Source: Brienomyrus brachyistius (taxonomy: Eukaryota > Chordata > Actinopteri > Osteoglossiformes > Mormyridae). From it: 64,000 nucleotides of DNA. The notes under the pieces are model-generated. The model was not told where the DNA came from. It searched no databases and saw nothing but the letters and a program-made list of their open reading frames with translations. Positions 11,541-27,896 of this stretch are shown piece after piece (positions within the stretch are counted from its first letter, which is position 1; each line of letters opens with the position of its first letter). A program made the translations under genes and the position numbers. Location of the stretch: contig NC_064551.1 of assembly GCF_023856365.1 (NCBI RefSeq), forward strand, positions 3,180,501 through 3,244,500, in the 5' to 3' direction.

Positions 11541-11774
11541 GCAGTTACCATGAGAGTGGGCAGAGAGCTTCTGCAGGCCTGCCATTTTATTTACACAGCA
11601 CAGGTCAAGCAGTGTCATGCAATAACGCTGACGCTGACCGCACGGGGGCCACATCCTTCATGGCTGTCGTCTGCTGGCCTGCTTCTGCTGCTGTAAAGGC
11701 TAAGCATCTAACAGGTAGTGTGTGGTGTCACACAGCCTCAGATCAATCTGAATCGGCCCATTTCTTTACTTTCA

Positions 11775-12350
11775 TTGCTTAATAAAACACCAGGTCAGCC
11801 CATGTAGAGTCTCGGGCCGTACATATACTGAACGAGGGCTGCTTTAGCTAACAAGCCCCCTTCCACCCTGTATGCCAGCCCACACATTCACTGCACATCA
11901 AGATCGTAGCCATGGGGCCACTAAGGTCGTATTTTAGGGGAGACAATGCAAGCACATCTGAATATTGGGAGAGGTGTGTCCCACCCGACCAGCTGCACAT
12001 CCTTTTACGACATTCTCCTTGCCTTCTGTTGTTGTTGTCTATTTTGAAGTGATTTTATTGTTCTTCTTATTTTTATTTTATTTATTTTAACCTTTTATAC
12101 TATTTTGTTTTTGTTGTACTATGCTTTTCTTTTCATGCACAGTCCTAGAAGCATGTGGAAAGGTGCTTCCCCACACAGGTGTGCAGTAAATGTCTGCGTG
12201 TGTGGTACATAAAGCCTGAAAAACTGGAGTTGTGCGCGCTAGTAGCCAGTGCTCGGCGGCGTTTGTCCGACTCGCTCGTTCTTCGGGGTAGGAAGCGAGA
12301 AGGATACCTTCACAGAGCTCGGCTGTCGGGGCACTCCACTTTTAGCGCTC
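11775..12350. repeat. Duplicated block, copy 1
   Basis: Two segments are repeated near 13,235-13,530: GTCTCGNGCCGTACRTA (near 11,810 and 13,509), and a longer one at 12,060-12,345 with TACTATTTTGTTTTT and GGAAGCATGTGGAAA-like sequence. The relative order of the two segments differs between copies. A reading frame at 12155-12625 overlaps it but has no recognisable protein character. Confidence 0.55.
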
Positions 12351-13234
12351 TAACACCACAGCGAAACGTGGATGGATGCGACGAGTCGGCAGTAGTGGGC
12401 AAAAATATCCCGTCGCATTTCTCCAGGGGCAGGCGAGGCCTTGCAGGGGCGCGTGTGACCCTAACGCGGGCTCAGTGTGAGAGAGTCCTTCCCTCACAGT
12501 TTATTTTGGTGACTCAAAATAGCCTGGGAAAGGAATTGGGATGCAAAAAATCAATAATTGGATGTGCTTTAGAAAGCCAGCGAATTACCATTGATAGAGT
12601 GCCTCCTGCTGGCTGTGCTCTGTAAAGCGCAGGACACACAGCAACGGTAAGGTGCAGCAATGAGGCTCACGTCTCATTTATTAGGCATCGTTAGGTCCCC
12701 ATGCCGCCCACATTCTTTAGTCACAGAGTCATCGGTGTTGGCTCACGCTACAGTAAACGACTGCCATTTGTAAATCTATTTTGTCCTCACGGGCATCGGC
12801 GTCACCTGCGGTGTCATTCTTGCGAGGTTTAAAGACCCATCTTTGCAGATTGATCGTTGACAATCCTTTTAAATGCGGATCGGGGCTTGCAGAGCTATTG
12901 ACCAGCGTAACCTTGCTGTAAGCTGATAATATTGAAGACGGGGAGGAGAAGGGCTGTGGCAGAGGCTTAGCAGTGGCCTTATACTGGGCTGCCAGGGTTT
13001 GATGAATCTCACCTGGCAGGTGCTTATAGCACTCATTACCGAAACAAAAAAAAACAAACAAACATATAAATTGTGTAAATCTACAGCAAGGTGTGACTTT
13101 ATTGTTTTAATAGTATTAATTTTGATAGTATTAAAGAGATTATTTCCAGTTTTAAAATATAACATAACATGAAGTTTGTATCGGAGCAGGCAGAAACTTC
13201 TGTGCTGCATTAGAGTCTATTTTTTATCGTTATT
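12351..13234. other. Gene-free stretch
   Basis: No gene is recognised between the two duplicated blocks. Confidence 0.4.
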
Positions 13235-13530
13235 TTAATTTAATTTATTTTAACCTTATATACTATTTTGTTTTTCTTGTACTATGTATTTCTTTTCAAG
13301 CACGGTCCTGGAAGCATGTGGAAAAATAATTTCCCTACACAGGTATACAGTAAATGTTTGCGTTAGCTTGAGTCACACGCATTAACAGCCAGTCCTTGCT
13401 GGCGTTTGTCTGATTGCCGGGTTCCATGGCGTAGAAAGCGATAAAGGCACCTTCATGGAGCTCGACTGTTAGGTTACTTAGTAAAATACTGGGGCTGTCC
13501 ATATAAAGTCTCGTGCCGTACGTACACCGA
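13235..13530. repeat. Duplicated block, copy 2
   Basis: This is diverged from the block at 11,775-12,350. It carries TACTATTTTGTTTTT, then GGAAGCATGTGGAAA, CACCTTCATGGAGCTCG and GTCTCGTGCCGTACGTA. Confidence 0.55.
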
Positions 13531-13540
13531 AGGAGGCATT

Positions 13541-13601
13541 TCCCAACCCGGTCCTCGGCGACCCATAGACAGTCTGCGGGTCCTCAAGGACCCGGTTGGG
13601 A
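13541..13601. repeat. Palindromic fold-back repeat, family B
   Basis: Inverted arms TCCCAACCCGGTCCTC and GGACCCGGTTGGGA face each other over a short loop. Related copies are at 21,760-21,898 and, partial, at 54,083-54,143. This is a short non-coding MITE-like family. Confidence 0.65.
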
Positions 13602-16850
<3,249 letters not shown>

Positions 16851-19800
16851 TAATGGTTAGAATAGCAGAGGTACAGCTGTACACAAAAAGATCTTCCCAT
16901 GCATAATGATCTCACTGCCTCTCATTGTTACATACATGTTACCCATATCTGGAATTAGCTGTAAAAGGATACATTGATTGCAATGTATGTTAAGTGATTT
17001 AGCTTCTAAAGCTGGCACAAATTAATTGGTTGTACAGTCTCCTTGTTGCACGTCGTTTAGGCCGTTGCCATGGAAGCGCCTCTTCACTACCCTGTTGAAG
17101 TTTGCCGAAGCACATCAATAAATGCGAGAGGCAGTAGCTCAAGTGTCCGTGTAGCTACTTCAGCTGGTTTCCATAATACTTTGGGAGAAAAATACGTAAG
17201 AGGTCAAACGGTTTCTGTGCATCTGCCGCTGACAGTCAGTAGGTTTGCCCTTCAGCACTGAGGAAATGTTATTTTCAGAGGAAATGCACAGATGTCAGGC
17301 GATATACATGGCAAAGGCTGGCTGCGTTCCAGCAGCCCCCAAACCTGCTCTGTTTATTTCCTCAGCAGATGCTTTTGTCTAACCTGTCTAACGGCATTAG
17401 ATGAGGTATTTTACACAAAACCGTGCAGCTTTTTATTTGAAAGTGCAGCCTCGTTTTCACGGTTCCGGTTTCTGATGGAGTGATCAAGCAGGTGGGTGAG
17501 GGGCCCCAAACCGAAGGTCAACGAAGAGTAAACTTCAGAGCTTGTGAGGGAAAGAGAACCATCTCCTGTATATCTAGGCAAGTAATGAATATACACTGGA
17601 CTTTTGTAGGCCAAGGAAGCCTAATGGTAGAGGACTAAAATATGGAGGGAGATCATTGTTTTCTCTCTCTATTTTGTTTTCCATCTCGTTCTTCTTATTG
17701 CTCAGTGAAGCATTTATGGCTGATAGCATTCTAGGGAACCCAATTAACCCAGGACTACCTGTCACTTGCACAAACATTTTCGATATAGAAGATCTTAATA
17801 AACAGTACAATTCCTGGAGCCAGCTCTTTCTGTGCCCTTCTACTAATAAACAACACCACGAAAGCACCTAAAGAGCTGTTGAACTGGAACAAAAAGCAAT
17901 ATTTGGTGTGTTACTACAATGGGATGAATATACCGTCAATGGCACCAAGCAGACACACTGGCATTTTTTCTCTGTTACAGTAATGAGTAGCCAGCAGGTA
18001 ATTACTGATCATTTAATCTGTCACTCAGCCATCATTAAACAAAAATTCAATTTAGCAACCAGATTTTATCTCACCTAAAATGATCGAGTCAGGTATTTTA
18101 GAATAAAAGAACATATAATTAAATTATTTTCACTGTTTAGGTAAACAGACATTAAACTATGGAACATCTCAGTCTGCAGTCGTCACCCTTCAAACGAAAA
18201 TATGCGGCCATTTATGACCAAGGTACCAATTCCCGTGGAATGAAAACTAATAATAAAACTCTCCAGTTTAAGACTCTATATTCCCAACCTTAAGAGTTAT
18301 GAGTTGTGCGGGGCTTTTTAAATAGTCCCTGATCAGCAGTACACTTTGTCATTTCGGGGATATATATATATACAGAAAGGAAGAAGCCAAGAATAAATAA
18401 ACGAACTTGCATTTATTGTAGAAATTATTGCATTTAATGCAATTAAAAATGTTATTTTGTTTGCAATCATCGCACATTAATAAGCTGTATCCTTCATGTT
18501 AATGAAATCACGTCAGCCGGAGAGGGCGTTGTGGATGCGTGAGGACTGCTGCGCGGCAGATTAGCGGTAATGAGCTTGTCTGGGTAGAGTGGTTTAAGGG
18601 CTCCGAAACGTCCCTCCCACGTCCACTCGTCACAGCTAGTAAACAGCACTCCTTCCATTCAAGGGACTCGAGGATGGAGAAGAAAAAATTCCTCAGCCTT
18701 ACACACATAATGCTGCCGGTTTTGGCCCTTGTCCGTAAAGTCGACGGGAGAGTGGAATCGCCTGTGGTCACGCTGCACTTAGCGTAGTGCCGGACGGAGA
18801 TCGATTGGCAATTCAAATCCCTGCTAGCTACTATTGTCCGGTATGACTCAGGTAGGTCAAAACATAGCAGACGAGTCTGAGTCTGTACCCCCCCCCCCCC
18901 CAAGGATGTCCTACATTACATTGTCTAAATAGTTTGTCTTTTGGAGAACTCTCTTCAAATGCATGTGACCCTTCTGGAATACAGCCATGATACCTATGCT
19001 AACGTATGGAAGTTACTTCCTGCTTAAGTCCAGCTTCACATTTGCTATTGTATATAACATAATTTAAAAAGGGATACAATTCTTTCTTGAACTCTTCTTA
19101 AATCTGGCTTAATATTTTAATTAAACATTCTTTTTATTAAAACAAATCAGTAAGCATAAAGGAGAAGGCTCATTACAATCACATAAAAGGTACTCCTGAG
19201 TATGAACTGACTGATTGTTTTCATTATTGCTGCGTATAGCCCATAATACTATTAAGGTATTAAAGGCCAAAGCACTTCGATGACAAATGGAGAAGGATTG
19301 TTCCAGACTCCAGATGGAGCAGAAAATAGCAAATAATAAAAGTGAAGGCGGTCTACGTGTGACTGGCTCGACTCACTTTCTCAGCTAGGATGACTTATAT
19401 AAGGACGAGGACCTTATACATCCATATGAGGTTTTCACTGGGTCAAGAGAAATACGTTTTTTGTTTTTTTTTTCCTGGGGGTCTGAAGCTGAAATGTATG
19501 CTGATTACATTTCCAGGGCACAGCACTCTGGTGTGTTGAAAAATGTAATTTAGTGCTGAATATTGTTATATTAAGTCCGTAGTTTAATAATAGTAAGGGG
19601 TGGGGGATTTATAATCGAAGCCCCCCCCCCCCTGAATATTAATCTCCCCTGATCCCACATAAAAGCCTGTGACAAATGACATAAGCCAGTGATGTGCAAG
19701 GACGCTCCTGGTCTGTTTATCACTCTGCTCATGTCGTGACATCACAGCTGGTAGGTGTGAGCAGGGCTGATGGGAACTGAGGGAGGGGTCACACGGGGCA

Positions 19801-21759
19801 GCCGTAAGGGGCGCGTCTTAACGGGGCAGACACCACCGGCAGCGGCGCTAATGCAGGAAGTGTGTTAGTGAGAAGGCCTGGTGGTCACACTGGGAAGGAG
19901 GGTTCCCACTCCCCCGCCTTCATCATGCGGACAGCACAGCTCACACAAGAGGCCGCTCAGTATTGTGTGTACACCAAGCTAACACAGTTACATGCAGTGG
20001 GGAAATAATCATAAAGCGACTGATTTTCCTCATTCTGGTAAGTGAAACTTCTCCATTTGGAACAGCTTACGACACGATTTTCAACGTCGGTAAATGTGCA
20101 AAATAGAAAAAATTTATATTTATCAAACATTAAATATCACTCGCGCTCTTTACCACAGTATTCGTAAAAGTTCTGAAATGCACGTAGCGGTTGTCGGCAA
20201 AACTAGGCCGTAGGATTGCATTACTGCAAAATAAACAAAGACAAAGTGTTCGCATGCGAACTTACCTGGCTACAGACAGTCTCAAGTGGAAATATGCTGT
20301 ATCCACTCCTATACATATACATCATCTCCCTCCTGATGGTCCTTCACAAATCCCCCTGGAGGCCTTCCAGAAGGCTGCATCGACATGGAGACGACAGGCC
20401 TCAGTGGCTCTCCAACCTCTGACAGTTACACCACCCACAGTGGCAACAAGTCTACCTTCAGGCGATGATGCAGGGGAAAATGTTGCCTGGCACTTTCACA
20501 TCAAGAAAGGGCAACACATTTCTACGTGGATAATTATGATCTCAGTGGGCAACTTTTTCAGATCTTCCAATCAGAATGCTAGCAGCCGATCATGTGACCG
20601 ACTTGAAGCTTCAGCGTCCATGTTGATTTGCTCTTCTCTGATTGGTTGTTGCCAACTGTCCATTGCCTTGATTAGCTGCCTTGTGTCTCGCCTGGTTGCC
20701 CGTTGCCTGCAACCGAAAAAGTTGCCCTATGTATCACCTTTATTCCCCAATTAGGCCCTGCTGACTGCAAGGCCCCGATTCTGTTCATTTGCTGCCGAAA
20801 GGCATTTTCCAGGATGGGAGTAAGCAAGTAGGACAATGGACTTGCCGTCTCCGGAAGGACTGAAGAGTGCAGGGCTCTTTGAACGTGAACTTTTGACTGG
20901 AAGAGGGGATTGGCATTTCATGAGATGTTAAATATTTCAATTTCAAATGTGCTTCTCTGCCAAGCCGGTCTTCAGGCCTCCCACGAATACCTTTTATGTT
21001 TATCGCTGGCTGATAGTTTTCAAAGTGCTCCCAGGACACACGCAGGGTAGGCTAGAGAAGGGGCATCACTCGTTTTTTTCTCTCTCTACACCACCCTCTC
21101 CCTATTTTTTGAAATACTCCCTCATTTCTTCCACTTTCACAGGCAATCCGAGGTGGGGCAGGGGGGGGGGGGGGGGGGGCTGCCTTGTGGAGGGAAAAAA
21201 ATAAGAACTCTGACGGAAAATAAAACGGGTCTATCTGATGGCCCGGTGTACTGGAAACCCAGCAGGATCTGCGGAGTAATCACAGAGAGGAGGAGCGAAG
21301 ATCTGTCATAGCGGGCATGAGAAGAGGCGGGTGGGGGCGGGTTGGGGGTTGGGGCCGTGCGTCCCAATCTTTGGTGGAGTGGAGCTGCTCAGGAGCTGAG
21401 TGGAAGCCTTTCGACCGAGAAGGGACACCCAGGCCCCCCAGAAAGGAGCGATGGAAGTGAAACTATTTACCTCCCAAAGAGAGAGAAATAAACCCTGAAA
21501 TACACCTTTCACAGCCTCTCGCTTCCTCATTTAGCGTGATTTACATTTCAGCGCTAAGGCATGACCAAATAAGAACTGAAATAATGTGCTTTATTGCAAC
21601 TGAATTTAATCTCAAATTATCGAAATGACATTTTCTTCTTATTTGGGGAAATGAGAGGAGACAATATATGAAACACTGGAGAAGTGTAGAAATATATAAC
21701 TTGTTTTATTCGTTGTGGTTTTGAAGAAACAACAGTTCAGATGTTATTATAAGAATGTT
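16851..21759. other. Gene-free stretch
   Basis: No convincing exon is visible. A 187-codon frame at 20,191-20,754 has no recognisable domain and unlikely composition, so I do not call it a gene. Homopolymer runs: C14 at 18,888-18,901, C12 at 19,621-19,632, G19 at 21,161-21,179. Confidence 0.45.
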
Positions 21760-21898
21760 TCCCAAGCCGGTCCTCGGGGACCCGCAGCGGTCCACGTTTT
21801 TGCTCCCTCCCAAACACTCCACATTTTTTGCTCCTCCTGGGAGCTGAGAGGGAGCAAATACATGGACTGTATGCAGGTCCCTGAGGACCAGATTGGGA
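21760..21898. repeat. Palindromic fold-back repeat, family B
   Basis: The arms TCCCAAGCCGGTCCTCGGGG and the complement of CCTGAGGACCAGATTGGGA enclose a roughly 95-bp inner part. That part is itself partly self-complementary (TTTGCTCC and GGGAGCAAA). Same family as 13,541-13,601. Confidence 0.7.
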
Positions 21899-23864
21899 CA
21901 CACTTTATTATAACATCATGGTTATTTCAATTTTAAATGTTAATGTACAATTAGTCTCCAGCCTCCAATGTCTTTTCGCTTCCTCTGGGGTGCCTGAGCC
22001 ACCACATTGTTAGTTTGACACACAAAGTGTCCTAAATATCTACTGCTTTATTTGCCCCTCAATTGAGGCGACATATCTACATAATAGTGGCCACACAGCA
22101 TACTGTACAAAGCTACTGATTAATACGTATTCAGCCAGCTTGGTTATACATGATTTGGGTCATTCGAAAGATGTGCTCTTCAAAACACCTAGGCTGTGTG
22201 ATTTTTTTCCCCCTCGTTGACATGGGGGTCAGATAAGAAAATATTCCCTGCCCACTGCATAACTGAAATGTGTCACGAGAGCAGCTGATCGATACTGTTT
22301 GTTTCTGTTTCCTGCATGTCAAGCTCATAGAGGCCTGCGAAGTTCATTCCGGTTTTGTCGTTAGAATTCGGACATTCCTTTCTGCCTGCCTTATGTTCAT
22401 TAGACCCCAGCTTTCAAAGTGAAGAGCGGGGAGTGTTTCTCAGCTGGGACGTGCTTGATTAGTCCTGTCCCAGGTACAAAAGAAAAGGCAGGTGCTGTTC
22501 AGCGATTATTATAATGGCCCATGTCAGATGTGCCAAGAAAAGTTCAGCTTGTCTCCTTCAAAATGATGTCTTCATGCCGTTTTCGCATATCAGCAGAAAT
22601 ATATGCACGGTCGCTTTTAAGATTTTCATATAGCTGGCAAATAGTGTGTGCGTGTTTGCAGGGATAGCCAAGATACATGTCAGGCAGTTTCTCCCCTATA
22701 ATGAGGCTGCGTCAGTGGCAATCTGCGCGTCCTGTCACAAAGGAATGTGTCTACCGAGCACTTTTTTCACTAGAAATGTTGCTGTCAAAAGTACTTGTCT
22801 GACAAAAATGTATTTATTTACAAGATTTCAAGATTTATCTTCATTATTATTTAGACTAGCATTTGTAGGTTCATTTGTTATATTAAAAATATAAATCCTT
22901 TTCCCACCCCCTGTATCGCATGCCACATCTATTTAGGTGACATTACCTTGATAAATTCCTAGCTATATTTCTTAGATATTCATGTCACATTCCATAAACA
23001 AACAAACAGTGAACAATGTAATGCCAAGTATTTCGGTACTCATGGTGTCTTTTTATAAAGATAAACTGCCCTGAACTTTTTTCTTTTTTCCCCCATACTG
23101 AACTGGAGAACGTTTCAAACATTTAAAATGACCGAAAGAACTATACTATGTCACACTTTTGCAGAATGGAAACATAGAATTAAATACATAATTGTTACAA
23201 AGAGACGCTTCTAATATCCCATCCAAATGATGGGAAGGTCTGGTGTATTTGCTGCGATTTCCACGCAGCGTTCATTTCACCTCAGCCGTGTTTTCGTGGT
23301 CGTTCTGCGGTGCAGGCACCTGTTACCTTTGCCGCTTGGCAGCCAGGACGGAGCAGACCCTAGTGCTTGGCAGCCGGCATCATTCCGGATAAACGGGGCC
23401 ACAGGCTCATACACTGGGCATTTTCACGCCGATGTGGGAGATTCAACGGGAGGACAAGACAATCCGCTTCAGCAGCGCTGACGATGGCTGTGCCGGCGTA
23501 GTTAATATATATTTTGACCATGATCGAAGGACAGAGACAGGGTGGGTAGAGCACAAACATGTAAAATATTACTGCCGTAGCGTTGTGGTCATCAGCAGTG
23601 CTGTAATGTGCCGCTGATTTGCCAGATGCAAGCTTCCCCAGTGATAAAAAGCTGTGCTATATTTAACATGTAGATCTAATTTAATATAAAAGTACAGCCA
23701 AATGCACAATCAAAGGATGCTGCAGCTATTCATATTCCCCTGGTGAAGCTGACAAAAAAATCACTGTATATGTTAAAAACGTAACTTTTGTATTGTCCTT
23801 TTCCCAGGTATACATTTTTCCTGACAAAAAACTATATACATCGAATCGTGAGTTTTACACACAC

Positions 23865-23897
<33 letters not shown>

Positions 23898-26779
23898 TGG
23901 ACTAAGGCACCAGCCACACGTTTGATGTGTGTATCGCGTCTCTTACCCCCATTAAGGCTGAGCTCCCTGCTTGTAGACCCAAGTAGCTTCCATGTTTTTG
24001 ATAACAAATTAATAGCCACAGTCAGTACTCTTGCCATTGCAAGTGATCTTTCTGTTTGTAAAATGACCCACATAAAATACATGCCAGTAACCTCCTTCGC
24101 AAATATTAAAAATTATAAGATATCTATAACTAAAAAGTTACATAGTTTTTACATAGATTTTATTCATTTACTTTCACATTTATGACATATTTATGCAACA
24201 TAAGTGGGCATTTAATGTAACCTTTGTGAGAGACTGTTGAGCATAAATCTTGTGTCATTGCTCCCCCTGCTGCTCATTCTACGCAACGTACATCATCGTT
24301 AAAGAACGATTTCTTTTATCTTACTGCCCTCTACTGAAAGCAAGCTGCAAATAAATGCTATGGAAATATTTTAGGGTTTTTTTTTGACAGTTGCTTGGGG
24401 TGTTTACTAAATTGTGAACTAATAACACAAAAATCCACAGCACTTGAATTTGTGTGAAATCCTGTGGAATGTGCAAAATTGAGTGCCTTACAGCCAAATC
24501 GTGTAAAGAAATCACACAAACGGCAAGATGAAAAAGTCAAATAGCATTACTATTGTATTACTAATAACACCTCAAGATATATAGGAATTACACTGAATCT
24601 GAATCTAAAATAATAAACATGTTTTGCTGTAAACTTTAAAAAAAAACATTGAGTAAATGTAATAAATGTATTTTAGCCTCTTCTACACAAGGCCACAGGT
24701 TTTAGTTTATAGCTAAATACTACACAAGAAGGACATCAATTAAGAACGATATATTGTGACAGCCTGCAATGTGGACGTCACGCGGTTTGGGACGGTCTGT
24801 GTCTATCTTAGTCTGTCTGGGGAAGATCAGATATGCACCATACTGTATGTTGTCATGTGGCACTGGTCAAGTCAGGCAGTTATCAGAATGGCTTTCTGTC
24901 ACCTCCCAGCTCCGGAGCGGACCTGTCTGCGTGGCCTGAGCCTTAGGCAGCAGTTCCTGCAGGACACAGCCTCACTGGCAGTGCTGACTTGGCGAGCATC
25001 ATTACCCAGCCATCAGCCTGGCTGCAGGGAAAACGATGCAGTGGGTAAGAAAAAGAAAGAAAGAAAGATTTCATGAAAACAGCACCTAAAAAAAAAGGTG
25101 GGGATTTAAACTATCTGTGGTGAGGGTGGCTGATGACTCAGGTCCCCATTTTCCTTGGGGGGGGGGGGGGGGGGGGGGGGTTAGCGAGCTTGAGACACTT
25201 ATGATTACCGTGACCAGAGTCTGGAAAGACGTGCAAGTTCTACCCAAATAATAATCTCACGATTCACTGACTGTGCCACTGAGCACGAGAAGATAAGCCT
25301 GCTCAAACGAACCTTTTTACACATGTTGTTCTTCATACCACTGTGTAACTTACAAGGAGGTTGCTTAACCTTGGTCCTTAGGCATCTAAAGGCATGCAAA
25401 TGCTCTATCCAAGCATCTTTTTGTGTAGCATATAGCAGGGTGACGACGCCCTTTAACCGGAAGCTTCCAGAATGAAAGCAGGGAGTTCTTGACATACTGT
25501 AGGTACTAGAAATGCTACAAAGAGTCTGACACACAGCTTGCATGGCCTCCCAGTAACAGTACATGTAATGATATGCATATATATGTGATTCTGGTGTTGA
25601 TAATAATGAAGTCCATCTCGGGGGGGGGAGTTGTTGATATGATATTCATTTCTGTTCCACAACCCCTCCCCCCCACCGTCTGCAGTTACCCATGCCACAC
25701 AGTTTGCGAGCCGCTGATTAGCAATAGCGTTGCCATACAATTATTGCATATCTCATTCCTGATGATTCCCCTGACTAGCCGCAATGGCACTGCGTGCCAC
25801 TGTACACTGCACAGCAGACAGACGCTCGTCTGCAGACCTGCACTGGAATCTGCTAGGTGAGTCATCTGCAAGAGTCAGCACACCTGTGCATGCATATAGA
25901 TACAACATTCAATCTAGAATCTCTTGTTTTTTCTATAGAGGATGTAACTGGAAAGGTCATATGTGGGCCTCTTAGGCTGCACATAAAATCACAATATAGA
26001 AATGATTTAAACAGCAGAAGTGCAACATGGTTATATCGGAACTTTTTTTGAGATTAATGTTTAGTTGTAGTGCAACTAAATATCAACAGGGCAGCAAGAT
26101 TCACACGCCTTAGTCCTTTAAATAATCAGATTAATCATGTTTTGCAATTAATGGTCCAAATATCTTTGAAAATGCTTACAATTAAAATGAGTAGATTACC
26201 TCTCCCACTTAAATTGGAACAGTTTGTTATCTTAAATTTATTAGCTCATTAGTTTACAAAGCATTTGACAGTAATATCTATAAAAGTGGTATTTTGCCTT
26301 GTAATCCACCTGTTTTAACTTCACACAATGGGATCTTCCTGTGTTTAAATGTAACAAAAGCCCTTCTTCTAATTCCTGGTCAGCCTTGTGCAACATAATG
26401 GAAAAATTGTGACCCATTTCCTGATACAGAATCGCTTCAGTGCACTTGGTTCGTCTCAGGCTGTGTCAGAGCACAGCAGAGGAATTTAAGTGGAGACTTG
26501 TGGCCAGTCTACGTTTCTTTTATCGGTGCGTTTCAGGTCGCCGCCTTGCCGCACGACCCAGATATGCAGATGGACGGCCCAATTTTCGAAGCGGAATCCA
26601 TCCTTGTCCTGGTGCAGTGACGTGGCCCTGAATCCTGAACCCTAACCCCACTCTCGACCATTTTTGCAGAATGTGCCCAGGTGGTTTTCCATCAATATGG
26701 ACGGGGCTCCCACCTTCTACTCATCTTTCTCTTTAAGAGGTAATTGTTGACTTTTTATTTTTTTCAGATATTGTGGGTC
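21899..26779. other. Gene-free stretch with simple repeats
   Basis: No gene is recognised. A (TA)n(CA)n tract lies at about 23,866-23,893 and a 24-base poly-G run at 25,157-25,180. Confidence 0.45.
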
Positions 26780-27896
26780 CCACCTCGCCGCCCCACCACT
26801 TCGTCACCTCGCCGTCCCGCCGCCTCACTGTCTTGCCACCTCGCCGTCCTGCCGCCCCGCCACCTCGCCGTCCCGCCGTCCCGCTGCCTCTCCGTCTTGC
26901 CACCCCGCCGCCTCGCCATCCCGCCGCCTCGCCGTCCAGCCGCCTCACCACCTCGCCGTCCCGCTGCCTCGCCACCTCGCCGTCCAGCCGCCTCACCACC
27001 TCGCCGTCCCGCCACCCCGCTGTCCTGCCGCCCCGCCACCTCGCCGTCCCGCTGCCTCTCCGTCTTGCCACCCCGCCGCCTCGCCGTCCCGCCGCCTCGC
27101 CGCCTCGCCGCCCCGCCGCCTCGCCGTCCCGCCGCCCCGCCGCCTCGCCGTCCAGCCGCCTCACCACCTCGCCATCCCGCTGCCTCACCACCTCGCCGTC
27201 CAGCCGCCTCACCACCTCGCCGTCCCGCCACCTCTCCGTCTTGCCATCCCGCCGCCTCGCCGTCCCGCCGCCTCGCCGTCCCGCTGCCTCGCCACCTCGC
27301 CGTCTTGCCGCCCCGCCACCTCGCCGCCTCTCCGTCTTGCCACCTCGCCGTCCAGCCGCCTCACCACCTCGCCACCTCGCCGTCTTGCCGCCTCGCCGCC
27401 TCGCCGCCCCGCCATCCCGCCGTCCCGCTGCCCCGCCACCTCGCCGCCCCGCCGTCCCGCTGCCCCGCCACCTCGCCGTCCCGCTGCCTCGCCACCTCGC
27501 CGTCCCGCCGCCTCGCCGTCCCGCCGCCTCGCCGTCCCGCTGCCCCGCCACCTCGCCGTCCCGCCGCCTCGCCACCTCGCCGCCCCCGCCGTCCCGCCGC
27601 CCCGCCACCTCGCCGTCCCGCTGCCTCGCCACCTCGCCGTCCCGCCGCCTCGCCGTCCCGCCGCCCCGCCACCTCGCCGTCCCGCCGCCCCGCCACCTCG
27701 CCGTCCCGCCGCCTCGCCACCTCGCCGTCCCGCCGCCTCGCCACCTCGCCGTCCCGCCGCCTCGCCGTCCCGCCGCCCCGCCGTCCCGCTGCCCCGCCAC
27801 CTCGCCGTCCCGCTGCCTCGCCACCTCGCCGTCCCGCCGCCTCGCCGTCCCGCCGCCCCGCCGTCCCGCTGCCCCGCCACCTCGCCACCCCCGCCG
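26780..27896. repeat. GC-rich octamer satellite, about 139 units
   Basis: The block is a tandem array of 8-bp units fitting CCRYCYCG, mainly CCGCCTCG, CCGTCCCG, CCACCTCG, CCGCCCCG and CTGCCTCG. It keeps an almost perfect 8-bp register over 1.1 kb, with single-base insertions near 27,585 and 27,890. Units lack stop codons on both strands and 8 is not a multiple of 3. The frames of about 400 codons on both strands are therefore artefacts. The array is strongly strand-asymmetric (C-rich on plus). Confidence 0.95.

Noticed and set aside
11162..11782. Several Arg/Ala/Ser-rich frames on both strands
   Set aside because: They come from the 25-bp minisatellite, which is stop-free in all frames.
12155..12625. 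156-codon plus-strand frame
   Set aside because: It overlaps a duplicated non-coding block, and the second copy does not preserve the frame.
20191..20754. 187-codon plus-strand frame
   Set aside because: No recognisable domain, no splice context, no coding-like conservation visible. Likely chance.
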